Position numbers and translations under genes: made by a program. Positions 5,909-13,374 of a stretch of DNA of 17,024 bases are shown piece after piece. The stretch is from VRUE01 sp035698885 (GTDB taxonomy: Bacteria; Actinomycetota; Thermoleophilia; Solirubrobacterales; 70-9): assembly GCA_035698885.1 (NCBI GenBank), contig DASSBJ010000084.1:1-17024 (forward strand), in the 5' to 3' direction. Below the pieces are notes generated by a model. It saw only the letters and a list, made by a program, of their open reading frames with translations. It had not been told where the DNA came from and made no database searches. How positions within the stretch are numbered: position 1 is the stretch's first letter; each line of letters begins with the position of its first letter.

Positions 5909-5924
5909 GATATTCGCACGAAAT
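5909..5924. promoter_or_regulatory. Possible third, inverted operator copy
   Basis: GATATTCGCACGAAAT; its reverse complement ATTTCGTGCGAATATC resembles the other two copies if a one-base shift is allowed. It lies nearer to the divergent TauE/SafE gene, so HipB might influence that promoter as well. Confidence 0.35.
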
Positions 5925-5947
5925 GTATGACTTGAAGGGAGACCCGC

Positions 5948-5953
5948 CATGAT
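5948..5953 (+). promoter_or_regulatory. -10-like element of the TauE/SafE gene
   Basis: CATGAT followed by six bases and GTG (5960), the spacing seen at other leaderless-type starts in this window. The same bases contain an ATG (5949) opening a four-codon frame whose TGA overlaps the GTG, an alternative reading with GAAGGGAG upstream as its ribosome site. Confidence 0.4.
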
Positions 5954-5959
5954 CCAAGC

Positions 5960-6733
5960 GTGAGCGACGTGGCGCTTTTGATCCCGGTCGGCGTGCTGAT
6001 CGGGGTGTTGCTGGGCTCGGTCGGGGGCGGTGGCTCGCTGCTCGCCGTGCCGGCGCTCGTCTACCTGGGCGACCAGAGCGTGCGCGGCGCGCAGGCCGGC
6101 GCGCTGGTGGTGGTGATCGCCGCCGCCGCGATCGGCTCGGTCTCCTACCTGCGGCGCGGCGAGGTGCGCTGGCGGGCGGGGCTGGCCTTCGGGGCGGCGG
6201 CCGCGCTCAGCTCGCTCGCCGGCTCGCTGCTCGCGCGGGCGCTCGACCCCGACGTGCTGCTGCTCGCCTTCTCGCCGGTGATGGTGCTCGGCGCGGTCGC
6301 GATGGTCGGCGAGCGGGCGGGGGCCGAGTCGAGCTTCCGGCCCTGGCGCCACGGCGTCGGCGGCCATTCGGCCGTCGCGGTGGTCCTGCTCGGCCTCGCC
6401 GTCGGCTCGCTGACCGGCCTCTTCGGCGTCGGCGGCGGCTTCGTGATCGTGCCGGCGCTCGTCCTCTCGCTCGGCTTCGCGATGACCGAGGCCGTCGGCA
6501 CCAGCCTGCTGGTGATCGTCATCGGCTCGCTGGTCGCTCTGCTCGTCCGCCTCCACGGCGGCGTCGAGTGGGCGACGATCCTGCCCTTCGCCGCCGCCGC
6601 GGCGCTCGGCGTCCTGCTCGGCAGCCGGCTCGGCGAACGAGTTTCCACGGACGCGCTGACCCGCTGGTTCGCCCTGCTCGTCGTCGCCACCGCCCTCTAC
6701 ACCGGCGCCGAGGCGCTGGCCTCGCTGGTCTGA
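5960..6733 (+). CDS. TauE/SafE family membrane permease
   Basis: A 257-residue, very hydrophobic protein with about eight membrane segments in two homologous halves. Each half opens with the family's Gly-rich motif: L-G-S-V-G-G-G-G-S-L-L-A-V-P-A-L (18-33) and G-L-F-G-V-G-G-G-F-V-I-V-P-A-L (153-167). Members move small sulfur-containing anions (sulfite, sulfoacetate, thiosulfate or related organics) across the inner membrane; the substrate here cannot be deduced because no sulfur-metabolism gene is adjacent. GTG start chosen because the first helix follows immediately and because of the -10-like CATGAT six bases upstream. Divergent from hipBA, convergent with the reductase gene. Confidence 0.88.
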   Translation: MSDVALLIPVGVLIGVLLGSVGGGGSLLAVPALVYLGDQSVRGAQAGALVVVIAAAAIGSVSYLRRGEVRWRAGLAFGAAAALSSLAGSLLARALDPDVLLLAFSPVMVLGAVAMVGERAGAESSFRPWRHGVGGHSAVAVVLLGLAVGSLTGLFGVGGGFVIVPALVLSLGFAMTEAVGTSLLVIVIGSLVALLVRLHGGVEWATILPFAAAAALGVLLGSRLGERVSTDALTRWFALLVVATALYTGAEALASLV

Positions 6734-6767
6734 CGACTGCTTCTGTCGTGAAGCGAGCCCTTGCGGC

Positions 6768-7802
6768 TCAAGCCCGCTCGGCCAGCAGGCTGCGGGCGCA
6801 ATCGGCGATCGTGTCCTCGAGCGGGCGGGGCGACCAGCCGAGCCGCGTCCGCGCCTTCTCGCTCGAGATCCGCGTCTGCTTGCCGAGCTGGCCGAGGATC
6901 GAGCGCACGCTCGGGTCGAAGAGCGCCATCGCGCGGACGAGGATGTTCGGCACCGTGCGGGTCGGCACCTTGGCGGCGTCCTCGCCGAGCCGCTCGCGCA
7001 GGACCGCCGCGATTTCGGCCATCCACATGAACTCGTCGACGGCGATCAGGCGCTCGCCCCCGGCCTCGGGCGCCGTCATCGCCCTGACCTCGAGCTCGGC
7101 GACGTCGCGCACGTCGACGAAGCTGAAGCCGATCCGCGGCACGCCCGGCATCCCACCGAGCAGCCGCTCGATCGCCTGCAGCGAGTAGGAGCGGCCGGCG
7201 CCGAGCACCGGGCCGATGATCGCGCCGGGGTTGACCGTCGTCAGCTTCTGCGTCGCGCCGCGCTCGCGGGCGAGCTCCCAGGCGGCCAGCTCGGCGATCG
7301 TCTTCGAGCGCGCGTAGGGAGTCATCTCCATGTTCTCGGGGTCGCTCCAGTCGCGCTCGTCCAGCGGCCGCCCCGACACCGCCTTGCCGCTGCCGGTGAT
7401 CGCGGCGACCGAGGAGGTGACGACGACGCGCTCGGCCCCCGCGTCGAGGGCGGCGCCGAGCACCCGCAGCGTGCCCTCGCGCGCCGGCACGATCAGCTCG
7501 TCGGGGTCCTTCGGCTGCACCGGCGGGAAGGGCGAGGCGACGTGGAGCACGTAGCCGCAGCCCGCGACGGCCTCCGTCCAGCCGTCGTCGGAGCGCAGAT
7601 CGGCGCCGAGCACCGTGAGCCGCTCACCGGCGTCGACCTGCGTGGCGACCGCGGCGCGCACATCGGTCTCGCGGGCGAGATCGCGCACGGTCGTGCGCAC
7701 CGCGTAGCCCTGGCGCAGCAGCTCGACCACGCACCAGCCGCCGAGGAATCCCGAGCCGCCGGTGACGAGGACCGTCTTGCCCTCTGTCCGCGAAGCCTCC
7801 AC
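6768..7802 (-). CDS. NAD(P)-dependent epimerase/dehydratase-type reductase (extended SDR, dihydroflavonol-reductase-like)
   Basis: A 344-residue cytosolic oxidoreductase. Rossmann motif T-G-G-S-G-F-L-G (14-21), basic residues after the second strand (T-T-V-R-D, 37-41) consistent with NADPH, V-L-H-V-A-S-P-F (85-92), active-site Ser in V-V-T-S-S-V-A-A (127-134) and the catalytic pair Y-A-R-S-K (Tyr163, Lys167). These features fit aldehyde/ketone reductases related to dihydroflavonol-4-reductase rather than sugar epimerases. The GTG start at 7802 is preceded, seven bases away, by CATACT, a leaderless-type promoter; the longer open frame upstream runs antisense across the DHFR remnant and is not expected to be coding. 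Confidence 0.88.
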   Translation of the reverse strand: MEASRTEGKTVLVTGGSGFLGGWCVVELLRQGYAVRTTVRDLARETDVRAAVATQVDAGERLTVLGADLRSDDGWTEAVAGCGYVLHVASPFPPVQPKDPDELIVPAREGTLRVLGAALDAGAERVVVTSSVAAITGSGKAVSGRPLDERDWSDPENMEMTPYARSKTIAELAAWELARERGATQKLTTVNPGAIIGPVLGAGRSYSLQAIERLLGGMPGVPRIGFSFVDVRDVAELEVRAMTAPEAGGERLIAVDEFMWMAEIAAVLRERLGEDAAKVPTRTVPNILVRAMALFDPSVRSILGQLGKQTRISSEKARTRLGWSPRPLEDTIADCARSLLAERA

Positions 7803-7809
7803 GCGGAGC

Positions 7810-7815
7810 AGTATG
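7810..7815 (-). promoter_or_regulatory. -10-like element of the reductase gene
   Basis: CATACT on the minus strand, seven bases before GTG (7802-7800). No Shine-Dalgarno is present. Confidence 0.45.
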
Positions 7816-7856
7816 ACGTGGGAGCATCCGGGCGACCGAAGTGTCCCCGAACTCGA

Positions 7857-8120
7857 CTGGAGCCGCTGACCCTGGGGGAGACGACGTTCACCTTCGTCAC
7901 CGAGGGGATCGAGTCGGCGCTGGCGCGGGCGCGCGAGGCGGCCGGCGAGCGGGACGTCGCGATCGGCGGCGGCGCCCGGCTCTTCGAGGACGGCGCCGGA
8001 GCGGGCCTCGCGCTGGAGTCGACCCTCGTCGTCGACACGCCCGAGGTCACCCACCTCAGGTACCGGGTCGGCCAGCTGCCCTCGCCGGGGCAGCGCTATG
8101 CCGCACGTCACACTGGCTGA
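7857..8120 (+). pseudogene. Remnant of a RibD/DHFR-like reductase, with internal deletion
   Basis: The frame reads L-E-P-L-T-L-G-E-T-T-F-T-F-V-T-E-G-I-E-S-A-L followed by G-E-R-D-V-A-I-G-G-G-A, characteristic of the middle of the dihydrofolate-reductase-like (RibD C-terminal domain) family. It then jumps straight to R-L-F-E-D and D-T-P-E-V-T-H-L-R-Y-R-V, the extreme C-terminus. The roughly 20-30 residues that normally join these parts (Q-Y-L...G-L-V-D-E-L...) are absent, as is the whole N-terminal half. The G-G-G-A and G-G-G/E-R-L-F sequences that flank the gap in family members could have recombined. No start codon or ribosome site fits. Its 3' end merges into the promoter of the monooxygenase. 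Confidence 0.65.
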
Positions 8121-8129
8121 CCAGCCAGT
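8112..8129. promoter_or_regulatory. TetR-type operator in the monooxygenase promoter
   Basis: ACTGGCTGACCAGCCAGT: perfect 8-bp arms around two bases. The size and compact dyad are typical of TetR-family operators. It lies directly upstream of the -10-like GAGAAT (8134-8139) of the monooxygenase gene, where a bound repressor would block RNA polymerase. No TetR gene is in the window, so the regulator would be encoded elsewhere. Confidence 0.6.
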
Positions 8130-8133
8130 CTGC

Positions 8134-8139
8134 GAGAAT
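8134..8139 (+). promoter_or_regulatory. -10-like element of the monooxygenase gene
   Basis: GAGAAT, six bases before GTG (8146). Together with the palindrome just upstream it argues for the GTG start instead of the ATG at 8098, which would lie upstream of the promoter. Confidence 0.45.
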
Positions 8140-8145
8140 CGCGCC

Positions 8146-9675
8146 GTGGCCGAGCGGTCGCCCGAACATCTCGACGTGCTGATCGTCGGCGCCGGCCTCT
8201 CGGGGATCGGCGCCGCCTGGCACCTGCAGGAGCGCTGCCCGGGCAAGAGCTACGCGATCCTCGAGGCGCGCGAGGACCTCGGCGGCACCTGGGACCTCTT
8301 CCGCTACCCCGGGATCCGCTCGGACTCCGACATGCACACGCTCGGCTACCGCTTCAAGCCCTGGACGGCGGAGAAGTCGATCACCGACGGGCCGTCGATC
8401 CTCGAGTACGTGCGCGAGACCGCGCGCGAGAACGGGATCGAGCAGAGGATCCGCTACCGCCACCGCGTCGTCGCCGCCGAGTGGTCGAGCGAGCGCGCCC
8501 GCTGGACGGTCGAGGCCGAGCGCGAGGACGGCGAGCGGCTGCGGCTGACCTGCGACTTCCTCTGGGCCTGCAGCGGCTACTACCGCTACGACGAAGGCTT
8601 CACCCCGAGGTTCGAGGGCGAGGAGCGCTTCGCCGGCCCGGTCGTCCACCCGCAGCACTGGCCGGAGGACCTTGACTACGCCGGCAAGCGCGTGGTCGTG
8701 ATCGGCAGCGGCGCCACCGCGGTGACGCTGGTGCCGGCGATGGCGAAGGAGGCCGCGCACGTGACGATGCTGCAGCGCTCGCCGACCTACATCGCCTCGC
8801 TGCCGGCCGAGGACCGGATCGCCGCGTCGCTGCGCCGCCGGCTGCCCGAGCGCGCCGCTTACGCCGCGGTGCGCTGGAAGAACGTCCTCATCCAGACGCT
8901 CTTCTACCAGCTCAGCCGCCGCCGCCCGGAGCTGGTCAAGCGGCTGATCCGCCGGGGCGTGCAGCGCTCGCTGCCGCCCGGCTTCGACGTCGACAGGCAC
9001 TTCAAGCCCCGCTACAACCCCTGGGACCAGCGCATGTGCCTGGTCCCCGACGGCGACCTCTTCCGCGTGCTCTCCGACGGCAGCGCGTCGGTCGTCACCG
9101 ACACGATCGAGAGCTTCACCGAGGGCGGCGTCGCACTCGCCTCGGGGGAGCGGCTGGAGGCCGACGTGATCGTCACCGCGACCGGCCTCAACCTGCTCTT
9201 CCTCGGCGGCATGGAGCTGCGCGTCGACGGGGCGCCGGTCGACGTGCCGAGCACGATGGCCTACAGGGGCCTGATGCTGAGCGGCGTCCCAAACATGGCC
9301 TTCACGGTCGGCTACACCAACGCCTCCTGGACGCTGAAGGCGGACCTCACCTCCGAGTACGTCTGCCGGCTGCTCAACCACATGTCGGCGCACGGCTACC
9401 GCCGCTGCGTGCCCGAGGTCGACCCGTCGATCGACGAGCAGCCGCTGCTCGACTTCAACTCCGGCTACGTCCTGCGCTCGCTCGACGAATTCCCCAAGCA
9501 GGGCTCGAAGGAGCCGTGGAAGCTGCGTCAGAACTACCTCTTCGACATCGGCACGATCCGCCGCGGCTCGCTCGAGGACGGCGCCCTGAAGTTCACCAAC
9601 GGCTCTTCAGGGCCGCTTTCGCCGGCCGATATCGCCGCCGCCGAGCACGTCGCCCCGGCCGCCAGCGCCCAGTAG
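8146..9675 (+). CDS. Flavin-containing Baeyer-Villiger type monooxygenase (EthA-like)
   Basis: A 509-residue FAD/NADPH enzyme that in this family inserts oxygen into ketones or oxidises S/N heteroatoms. FAD-binding G-A-G-L-S-G (15-20) follows V-L-I-V; then G-G-T-W-D with R-Y-P-G-I-R-S-D-S-D-M, the usual type I substrate/FAD strip. The Baeyer-Villiger fingerprint F-x-G-x-x-x-H-x-x-x-W-P is present as F-A-G-P-V-V-H-P-Q-H-W-P (162-173), followed by the second Rossmann site V-V-V-I-G-S-G-A-T-A-V. A late T-A-T-G-L-N closes the FAD domain. The closest described relatives in style are the mycobacterial EthA group; substrate unknown. GTG start chosen because of the promoter and operator just upstream. 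Convergent with the exonuclease gene, 23 bp between stops. Confidence 0.9.
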   Translation: MAERSPEHLDVLIVGAGLSGIGAAWHLQERCPGKSYAILEAREDLGGTWDLFRYPGIRSDSDMHTLGYRFKPWTAEKSITDGPSILEYVRETARENGIEQRIRYRHRVVAAEWSSERARWTVEAEREDGERLRLTCDFLWACSGYYRYDEGFTPRFEGEERFAGPVVHPQHWPEDLDYAGKRVVVIGSGATAVTLVPAMAKEAAHVTMLQRSPTYIASLPAEDRIAASLRRRLPERAAYAAVRWKNVLIQTLFYQLSRRRPELVKRLIRRGVQRSLPPGFDVDRHFKPRYNPWDQRMCLVPDGDLFRVLSDGSASVVTDTIESFTEGGVALASGERLEADVIVTATGLNLLFLGGMELRVDGAPVDVPSTMAYRGLMLSGVPNMAFTVGYTNASWTLKADLTSEYVCRLLNHMSAHGYRRCVPEVDPSIDEQPLLDFNSGYVLRSLDEFPKQGSKEPWKLRQNYLFDIGTIRRGSLEDGALKFTNGSSGPLSPADIAAAEHVAPAASAQ

Positions 9676-9698
9676 CCGCCGCCGGTGTCCCAGAAGCC

Positions 9699-10577
9699 TT
9701 ACTCGGCGCTTGCTTCGAGCCGCTCGGCGAGGCGGTTCATGCCGCGCTCCCGGGCGGCCGCGGCGGCCCCGGCCCGGTCGGTGGGGCGGTCGGCCGGGCG
9801 CTCGACGCCGGCGTCGCGCAGGGTGGCGATGTCCTTGAAGGCGAGCAGCTCGTCGCGGCCGTCGATCAGCGCCGCGCGCAGCTTCGGCCGCCGCTCGCGG
9901 ATCGCGTTGTCGAGGACCGCCTCCAGCGTGCCGTGCTGGCGCAGCAGCTCGGCCGCGGTCTTCGGGCCGACGCCCCTGGCGCCGGGCAGGCCGTCGGCCG
10001 GGTCGCCGCGCAGGGCGATGAAGTCGGGGACCTGCGCCGGGTCGACGCCGTAGCGCTCACGCACCTCGGCGGGCCCGACCTCTTCGGCGCCCGCCTTGCC
10101 GCCCGTCTTCACGTAGAGCACCGTCACCCGCTCGCCGGCGCACTGGTACATGTCGCGGTCGCCGGTCAGCAGCAGGGCGCGGCCGCCGGCCTCGGCCTCG
10201 AGCCGAGCATAGGTGCCGAGCAGGTCGTCGGCCTCGAGAGCCTCGCTCGTCGCGACAGTCCAGCCGAAGGCCTCGAAGAAGCCGCGGGCGTCGGCGAACT
10301 GGTGCGGCAGGTCGTCCGGCATCGCCGCCTCGCGCTCGGCGTGGTAGGCGGGATAGAGCTCGGTGCGGTAGGCGGCGGCGTCGGGGCCGAAGCAGAGGAC
10401 GACGGCGCGCGGCTCGTGCGCCTCGACCTCGCGCAGGATCAGGTTCGCCGTGCCGAGCAGCGCGTTGACCGGCCTGCCGTCCGGCCCCTTGATCGAGTCG
10501 GGCAGCGCGTAGAAGGCGCGGAACAGCATCGAGGGCGTGTCGACGGCGAGCAGAGGTCGGGAGCCGGAGGGCCGCAC
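9699..10577 (-). CDS. 5'-3' exonuclease (FEN / Pol I N-terminal domain family)
   Basis: A 292-residue stand-alone flap/5'-exonuclease, used in processing RNA primers and repair intermediates. Metal and DNA-contact residues are in order: A-V-D (Asp13), Y-R-T-E-L-Y-P-A-Y-H-A-E-R (70-82, arch residues), E-A-D-D (115-118), T-G-D-R-D (138-142), G-D-P-A-D-G-L-P-G (191-199), then a helix-hairpin-helix G-A-R-G-V-G-P-K-T-A-A-E-L-L (199-212). The second residue of the usual V-D-G motif is Thr (V-D-T), and N in the usual S-D-N is Gly; neither is catalytic. No polymerase domain follows. The GTG at 10577 is preferred to the ATG at 10610 because TAGGAT lies seven bases before it. Confidence 0.9.
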   Translation of the reverse strand: MRPSGSRPLLAVDTPSMLFRAFYALPDSIKGPDGRPVNALLGTANLILREVEAHEPRAVVLCFGPDAAAYRTELYPAYHAEREAAMPDDLPHQFADARGFFEAFGWTVATSEALEADDLLGTYARLEAEAGGRALLLTGDRDMYQCAGERVTVLYVKTGGKAGAEEVGPAEVRERYGVDPAQVPDFIALRGDPADGLPGARGVGPKTAAELLRQHGTLEAVLDNAIRERRPKLRAALIDGRDELLAFKDIATLRDAGVERPADRPTDRAGAAAAARERGMNRLAERLEASAE

Positions 10578-10584
10578 GAGCGCC

Positions 10585-10590
10585 ATCCTA
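10585..10590 (-). promoter_or_regulatory. -10-like element of the exonuclease gene
   Basis: TAGGAT on the minus strand followed by seven bases and GTG (10577-10575). The divergent BrkB gene starts 56 bp away, so both promoters share this short gap. Confidence 0.45.
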
Positions 10591-10620
10591 GGCGGCGGGT
10601 GCTTGACCATGACAGGAGCG

Positions 10621-10626
10621 GGTACT
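10621..10626 (+). promoter_or_regulatory. Weak -10-like element of the YihY/BrkB gene
   Basis: GGTACT, seven bases before ATG (10634). Poor match at the first two positions, included because the spacing equals the other leaderless-type starts and no ribosome site fits. Confidence 0.3.
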
Positions 10627-10633
10627 CGGGGGC

Positions 10634-11590
10634 ATGGCTGAGAGGCACGAAGGGCACAGGCGCGACGAACCGCGCTCGCCCCTGCGCCTCGGCAAGCGCT
10701 CCTGGGGCGGGGCGCTGAAGCGCTCGGCGAAGGGGTTCCAGGCCGACAACCTGACCGACTGGGCGGCGGCGCTGACCTACTACGGCGTGCTCTCGATCTT
10801 CCCGGCGCTGATCGCGATCGTCTCGATCGCCGGGCTGATCGGATCCTCGGCGATCGACCCGATGATCGAAAACGTCGGCGAAGTGGCGCCCGGACCGGGG
10901 CGTGAAATCACCGAAAACGCGCTCGACAACCTGCGCGGCAGCCAGGGCGCCGCGAGCCTCGCCCTGATCGTCAGCGTGGGGATCGCGATCTGGTCGGCCT
11001 CGGCATACGTCGCCGCCTTCATGCGCGCCTCCAACGCGATCTACGACGTCGAGGAGGGCCGGCCGATCTGGAAGACGCTGCCGACCCGCGTGCTCGTCAC
11101 CATCGTGCTGCTGGTCCTGCTGATCGCCGTCGCGATCGGCATCACCCTGACCGGCGGTCTCGCCGAAAAGGTCGCCGAACCGCTCGGCCTCGGCGACACC
11201 GCCGTCGCCGTGTGGGAAGTAGCGAAGTGGCCGGTCCTGCTGCTCGCGGTCAGCCTGATCCTGGCGCTGCTCTACTGGGCCTCGCCCAACGTCAAGCACC
11301 CCGGCTTCCACTGGCTGACCCCCGGTTCGACCGTCGCCCTCGCGCTCTGGCTCGCCGTCTCGGTCGCCTTCGCCTTCTACGTCGCGAACTTCGGTTCCTA
11401 CAACAAGACCTACGGCTCGATGGCGGCGCCGATCGTCTTCCTCGTCTGGCTCTGGGTATCCAACATCGCCGTGCTGCTCGGCGCCGAGCTCAACGCCGAG
11501 CTCGAGCGCGGTCGCGAGATCGAGCGCGGCGCACCCGCCGGCCGCGAACCGGCGATCGAGCCCCGCGACACGCGCAAGATCGAGTCGTAA
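10634..11590 (+). CDS. YihY/virulence factor BrkB family membrane protein
   Basis: A 318-residue integral membrane protein. A charged N-terminal tail (about 35 residues) is followed by the family's opening W-A-A-A-L-T-Y-Y-G-V-L-S-I-F-P-A-L, then several hydrophobic helices, the segment I-W-S-A-S-A-Y-V-A-A-F-M-R-A-S-N-A-I-Y-D-V-E-E near the middle, and the C-terminal S-Y-N-K-T-Y-G-S-M-A-A-P-I-V-F-L-V-W-L-W motif. It ends with a hydrophilic Glu/Arg-rich tail. The family was once annotated as ribonuclease BN; its true role, possibly in envelope transport, is unknown. Twenty-nine bases separate it from the DUF3556 gene, which appears to have its own promoter. Confidence 0.9.
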   Translation: MAERHEGHRRDEPRSPLRLGKRSWGGALKRSAKGFQADNLTDWAAALTYYGVLSIFPALIAIVSIAGLIGSSAIDPMIENVGEVAPGPGREITENALDNLRGSQGAASLALIVSVGIAIWSASAYVAAFMRASNAIYDVEEGRPIWKTLPTRVLVTIVLLVLLIAVAIGITLTGGLAEKVAEPLGLGDTAVAVWEVAKWPVLLLAVSLILALLYWASPNVKHPGFHWLTPGSTVALALWLAVSVAFAFYVANFGSYNKTYGSMAAPIVFLVWLWVSNIAVLLGAELNAELERGREIERGAPAGREPAIEPRDTRKIES

Positions 11591-11604
11591 CCGGAGGGGC
11601 GCTG

Positions 11605-11610
11605 TAGATT
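11605..11610 (+). promoter_or_regulatory. -10-like element of the DUF3556 gene
   Basis: TAGATT, nine bases before ATG (11620); identical hexamer to the one before the ABC ATPase gene. The mRNA leader would be only about three bases. Confidence 0.45.
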
Positions 11611-11619
11611 CGGGGGCGC

Positions 11620-13374
11620 ATGGGCTTCATGCAACCCACCCCGCCGCCGTTCGAGTACGAGGAGTGGAGGAGCCGTCCGCACCTGAAGCGGATCGAGGCC
11701 TGCGCCCAGGACTGGGCGCTGAACGGCTTCGGCACGCCGTACTTCGTCTACCTGCTCTACGTCGTCAAGCTCGTCCTCTACGCGGGCGGCGGGCTGCTGC
11801 TGATCGCGGCGACGACGCCCGGGCTGGGCGGGCTGGGGGACCTCTCCTCCTGGTGGACCGAGCCGATCGTCTTCGAGAAGGCGGTGATCTGGACGCTGCT
11901 CTGGGAGGTGCTCGGGCTGGGCGCCGGCTCGCTGCCGCTGACCCTGCGCTTCTCGCCGATGATCGGCGGCGTCCTCTACTGGCTGCGCCCGGGGACGACC
12001 CGGCTGCCGCCCTGGCCCGAGCACGTGCCGCTGACCCGCGGCAACCGGCGCACGCTGCTCGACGTCGCGCTCTACGCGGCGCTGCTCGCCGCGGCGATCA
12101 ACCTGCTGCTCTCGGGCGGCGTCGACGCAACGGCCGCCGGCGCCGGCCGCCTCGACCCCCTCGCCGTCGGCGTCATGCTCGCCCTGCTCGGCGCGCTCGG
12201 CCTGCGCGACAAGGTGCCCTTCCTCGCCGCCCGTCCCGAAATCTACGGCACGCTCTCGCTGATCTTCCTCTTCCCGCTGACGAACATGGTCGTCGCCGCG
12301 CAGCTCGTCTTCGTCTGCATCTGGTGGGGGGCGGCGTCCTCGAAGCTCAACCACCACTTCCCCTTCGTCGTCACGGTGATGATCAGCAACACGCCGTGGA
12401 ACCGCTCGCGGCGGATGAAGAAACGGCTCTACCGCGATCACCCGGACGACCTGCTGCCCTCCTCGCTCGGCGCCTTCGCCGCCCACCTCGGCACCGTCAT
12501 CGAGTTCACGCTGCCGCTGATCCTGCTCGTCTCCCAGGGCGGCTGGATCGGCGCCCTCGCCGTCGCCGGGATGGTGATCTTCCACCTGCACATCCTCTCG
12601 ACCTTCCCGCTGGCGGTGCCGCTGGAGTGGAACGTCTTCATGATCTTCGGCCTGCTCTTCCTCTTCGGCCACTACGGCGCGACGCCCTGGTCGACGCTCG
12701 AGGACCCGCTGCTCCTGCTGCTCCTCGCGGTGCCCTGCGTCGGCTTCCCGGTGCTCGGCAACTTCCGCCCCGACCTCGTCTCCTTCCTGCCCTCGATGCG
12801 CTACTACGCCGGCAACTGGGCGACCAGCCAGTGGCTCTTCCGACGCGACAGCGGCGCCGAGGCGAGCCTCGACGCGAACCTCGTCAAGCCGGCGCCGATC
12901 GTCACCGAGCAGCTGGCCAAGTCCTACGACCCGGAGCTGATCGACGTGCTGATCCACAAAGGCCTGGCCTTCCGCTCGCTGCACTCGCACGGGCGGGCGC
13001 TCAACGGCCTGGTCCAGCGCGCCGTCGACGACGTCGAGGACTACGACGTGCGCGAGGGCGAGCTGATCGCCGGCGTCGTGCTCGGCTACAACTTCGGCGA
13101 CGGCCACTTCCACGACCAGCGGCTGCTGGCGGCGATCCAGGAGCGCTGCCGCTTCGAGCCGGGGGAGCTGCGCGTGGTCGTGCTCGAGTCCCAGCCGGCG
13201 CACGTGCAGCGCCAGCGCTACCGGATCTTCGACGCGGCGACGGGCCTGGTCGAGGAGGGCTGGGTCAGCGTCGCCGACATGATCGAGCGCCAGCCCTGGC
13301 TCGACGAGCGCCCCTTCCCGGTCCAGCCGCTCGAGTCGGCGGCGAGGGCGCCCGGATCGGCGAAGCCGGCATGA
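11620..13374 (+). CDS. DUF3556 family transmembrane protein
   Basis: A 584-residue polytopic protein. The N-terminus P-P-P-F-E-Y-E-E-W with W-A-L-N-G-F-G-T-P-Y-F-V-Y-L-L-Y is typical of DUF3556, a family found mainly in mycobacteria and related actinobacteria. Many hydrophobic segments span about residues 40-420, including S-K-L-N-H-H-F-P-F-V-V-T-V-M-I-S-N-T-P-W-N and P-L-E-W-N-V-F-M-I-F-G. The last 160 residues form a soluble domain with H-S-H-G-R-A-L and G-Y-N-F-G-D-G-H-F-H; His-rich pairs there and in the membrane part could hold a metal, which is speculation. Function is not established. Its stop overlaps the start of the FAD oxidoreductase (ATGA), so the two are probably made together and may act on the same hydrophobic substrate. 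Confidence 0.85.
   Translation: MGFMQPTPPPFEYEEWRSRPHLKRIEACAQDWALNGFGTPYFVYLLYVVKLVLYAGGGLLLIAATTPGLGGLGDLSSWWTEPIVFEKAVIWTLLWEVLGLGAGSLPLTLRFSPMIGGVLYWLRPGTTRLPPWPEHVPLTRGNRRTLLDVALYAALLAAAINLLLSGGVDATAAGAGRLDPLAVGVMLALLGALGLRDKVPFLAARPEIYGTLSLIFLFPLTNMVVAAQLVFVCIWWGAASSKLNHHFPFVVTVMISNTPWNRSRRMKKRLYRDHPDDLLPSSLGAFAAHLGTVIEFTLPLILLVSQGGWIGALAVAGMVIFHLHILSTFPLAVPLEWNVFMIFGLLFLFGHYGATPWSTLEDPLLLLLLAVPCVGFPVLGNFRPDLVSFLPSMRYYAGNWATSQWLFRRDSGAEASLDANLVKPAPIVTEQLAKSYDPELIDVLIHKGLAFRSLHSHGRALNGLVQRAVDDVEDYDVREGELIAGVVLGYNFGDGHFHDQRLLAAIQERCRFEPGELRVVVLESQPAHVQRQRYRIFDAATGLVEEGWVSVADMIERQPWLDERPFPVQPLESAARAPGSAKPA

Noticed and set aside
6739..6769. Two small hairpins (GCTTC/GAAGC and GAGCC/GGCTC) between TauE/SafE and the reductase
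   Set aside because: Five-base stems are too weak to call a terminator in sequence this GC-rich, and the second one covers the reductase stop codon.
8098..8145. ATG at 8098 as monooxygenase start
   Set aside because: It lies upstream of the operator and -10-like element and would add a non-homologous leader; GTG 8146 places the FAD motif at the usual distance from the N-terminus.
11664..13370. Plus-strand frame open for about 570 codons upstream of the FAD oxidoreductase start
   Set aside because: It is antiphase to the DUF3556 gene, is dominated by Arg/Ala/Pro and has no domain; it is a by-product of GC-rich third positions, not a fused gene.
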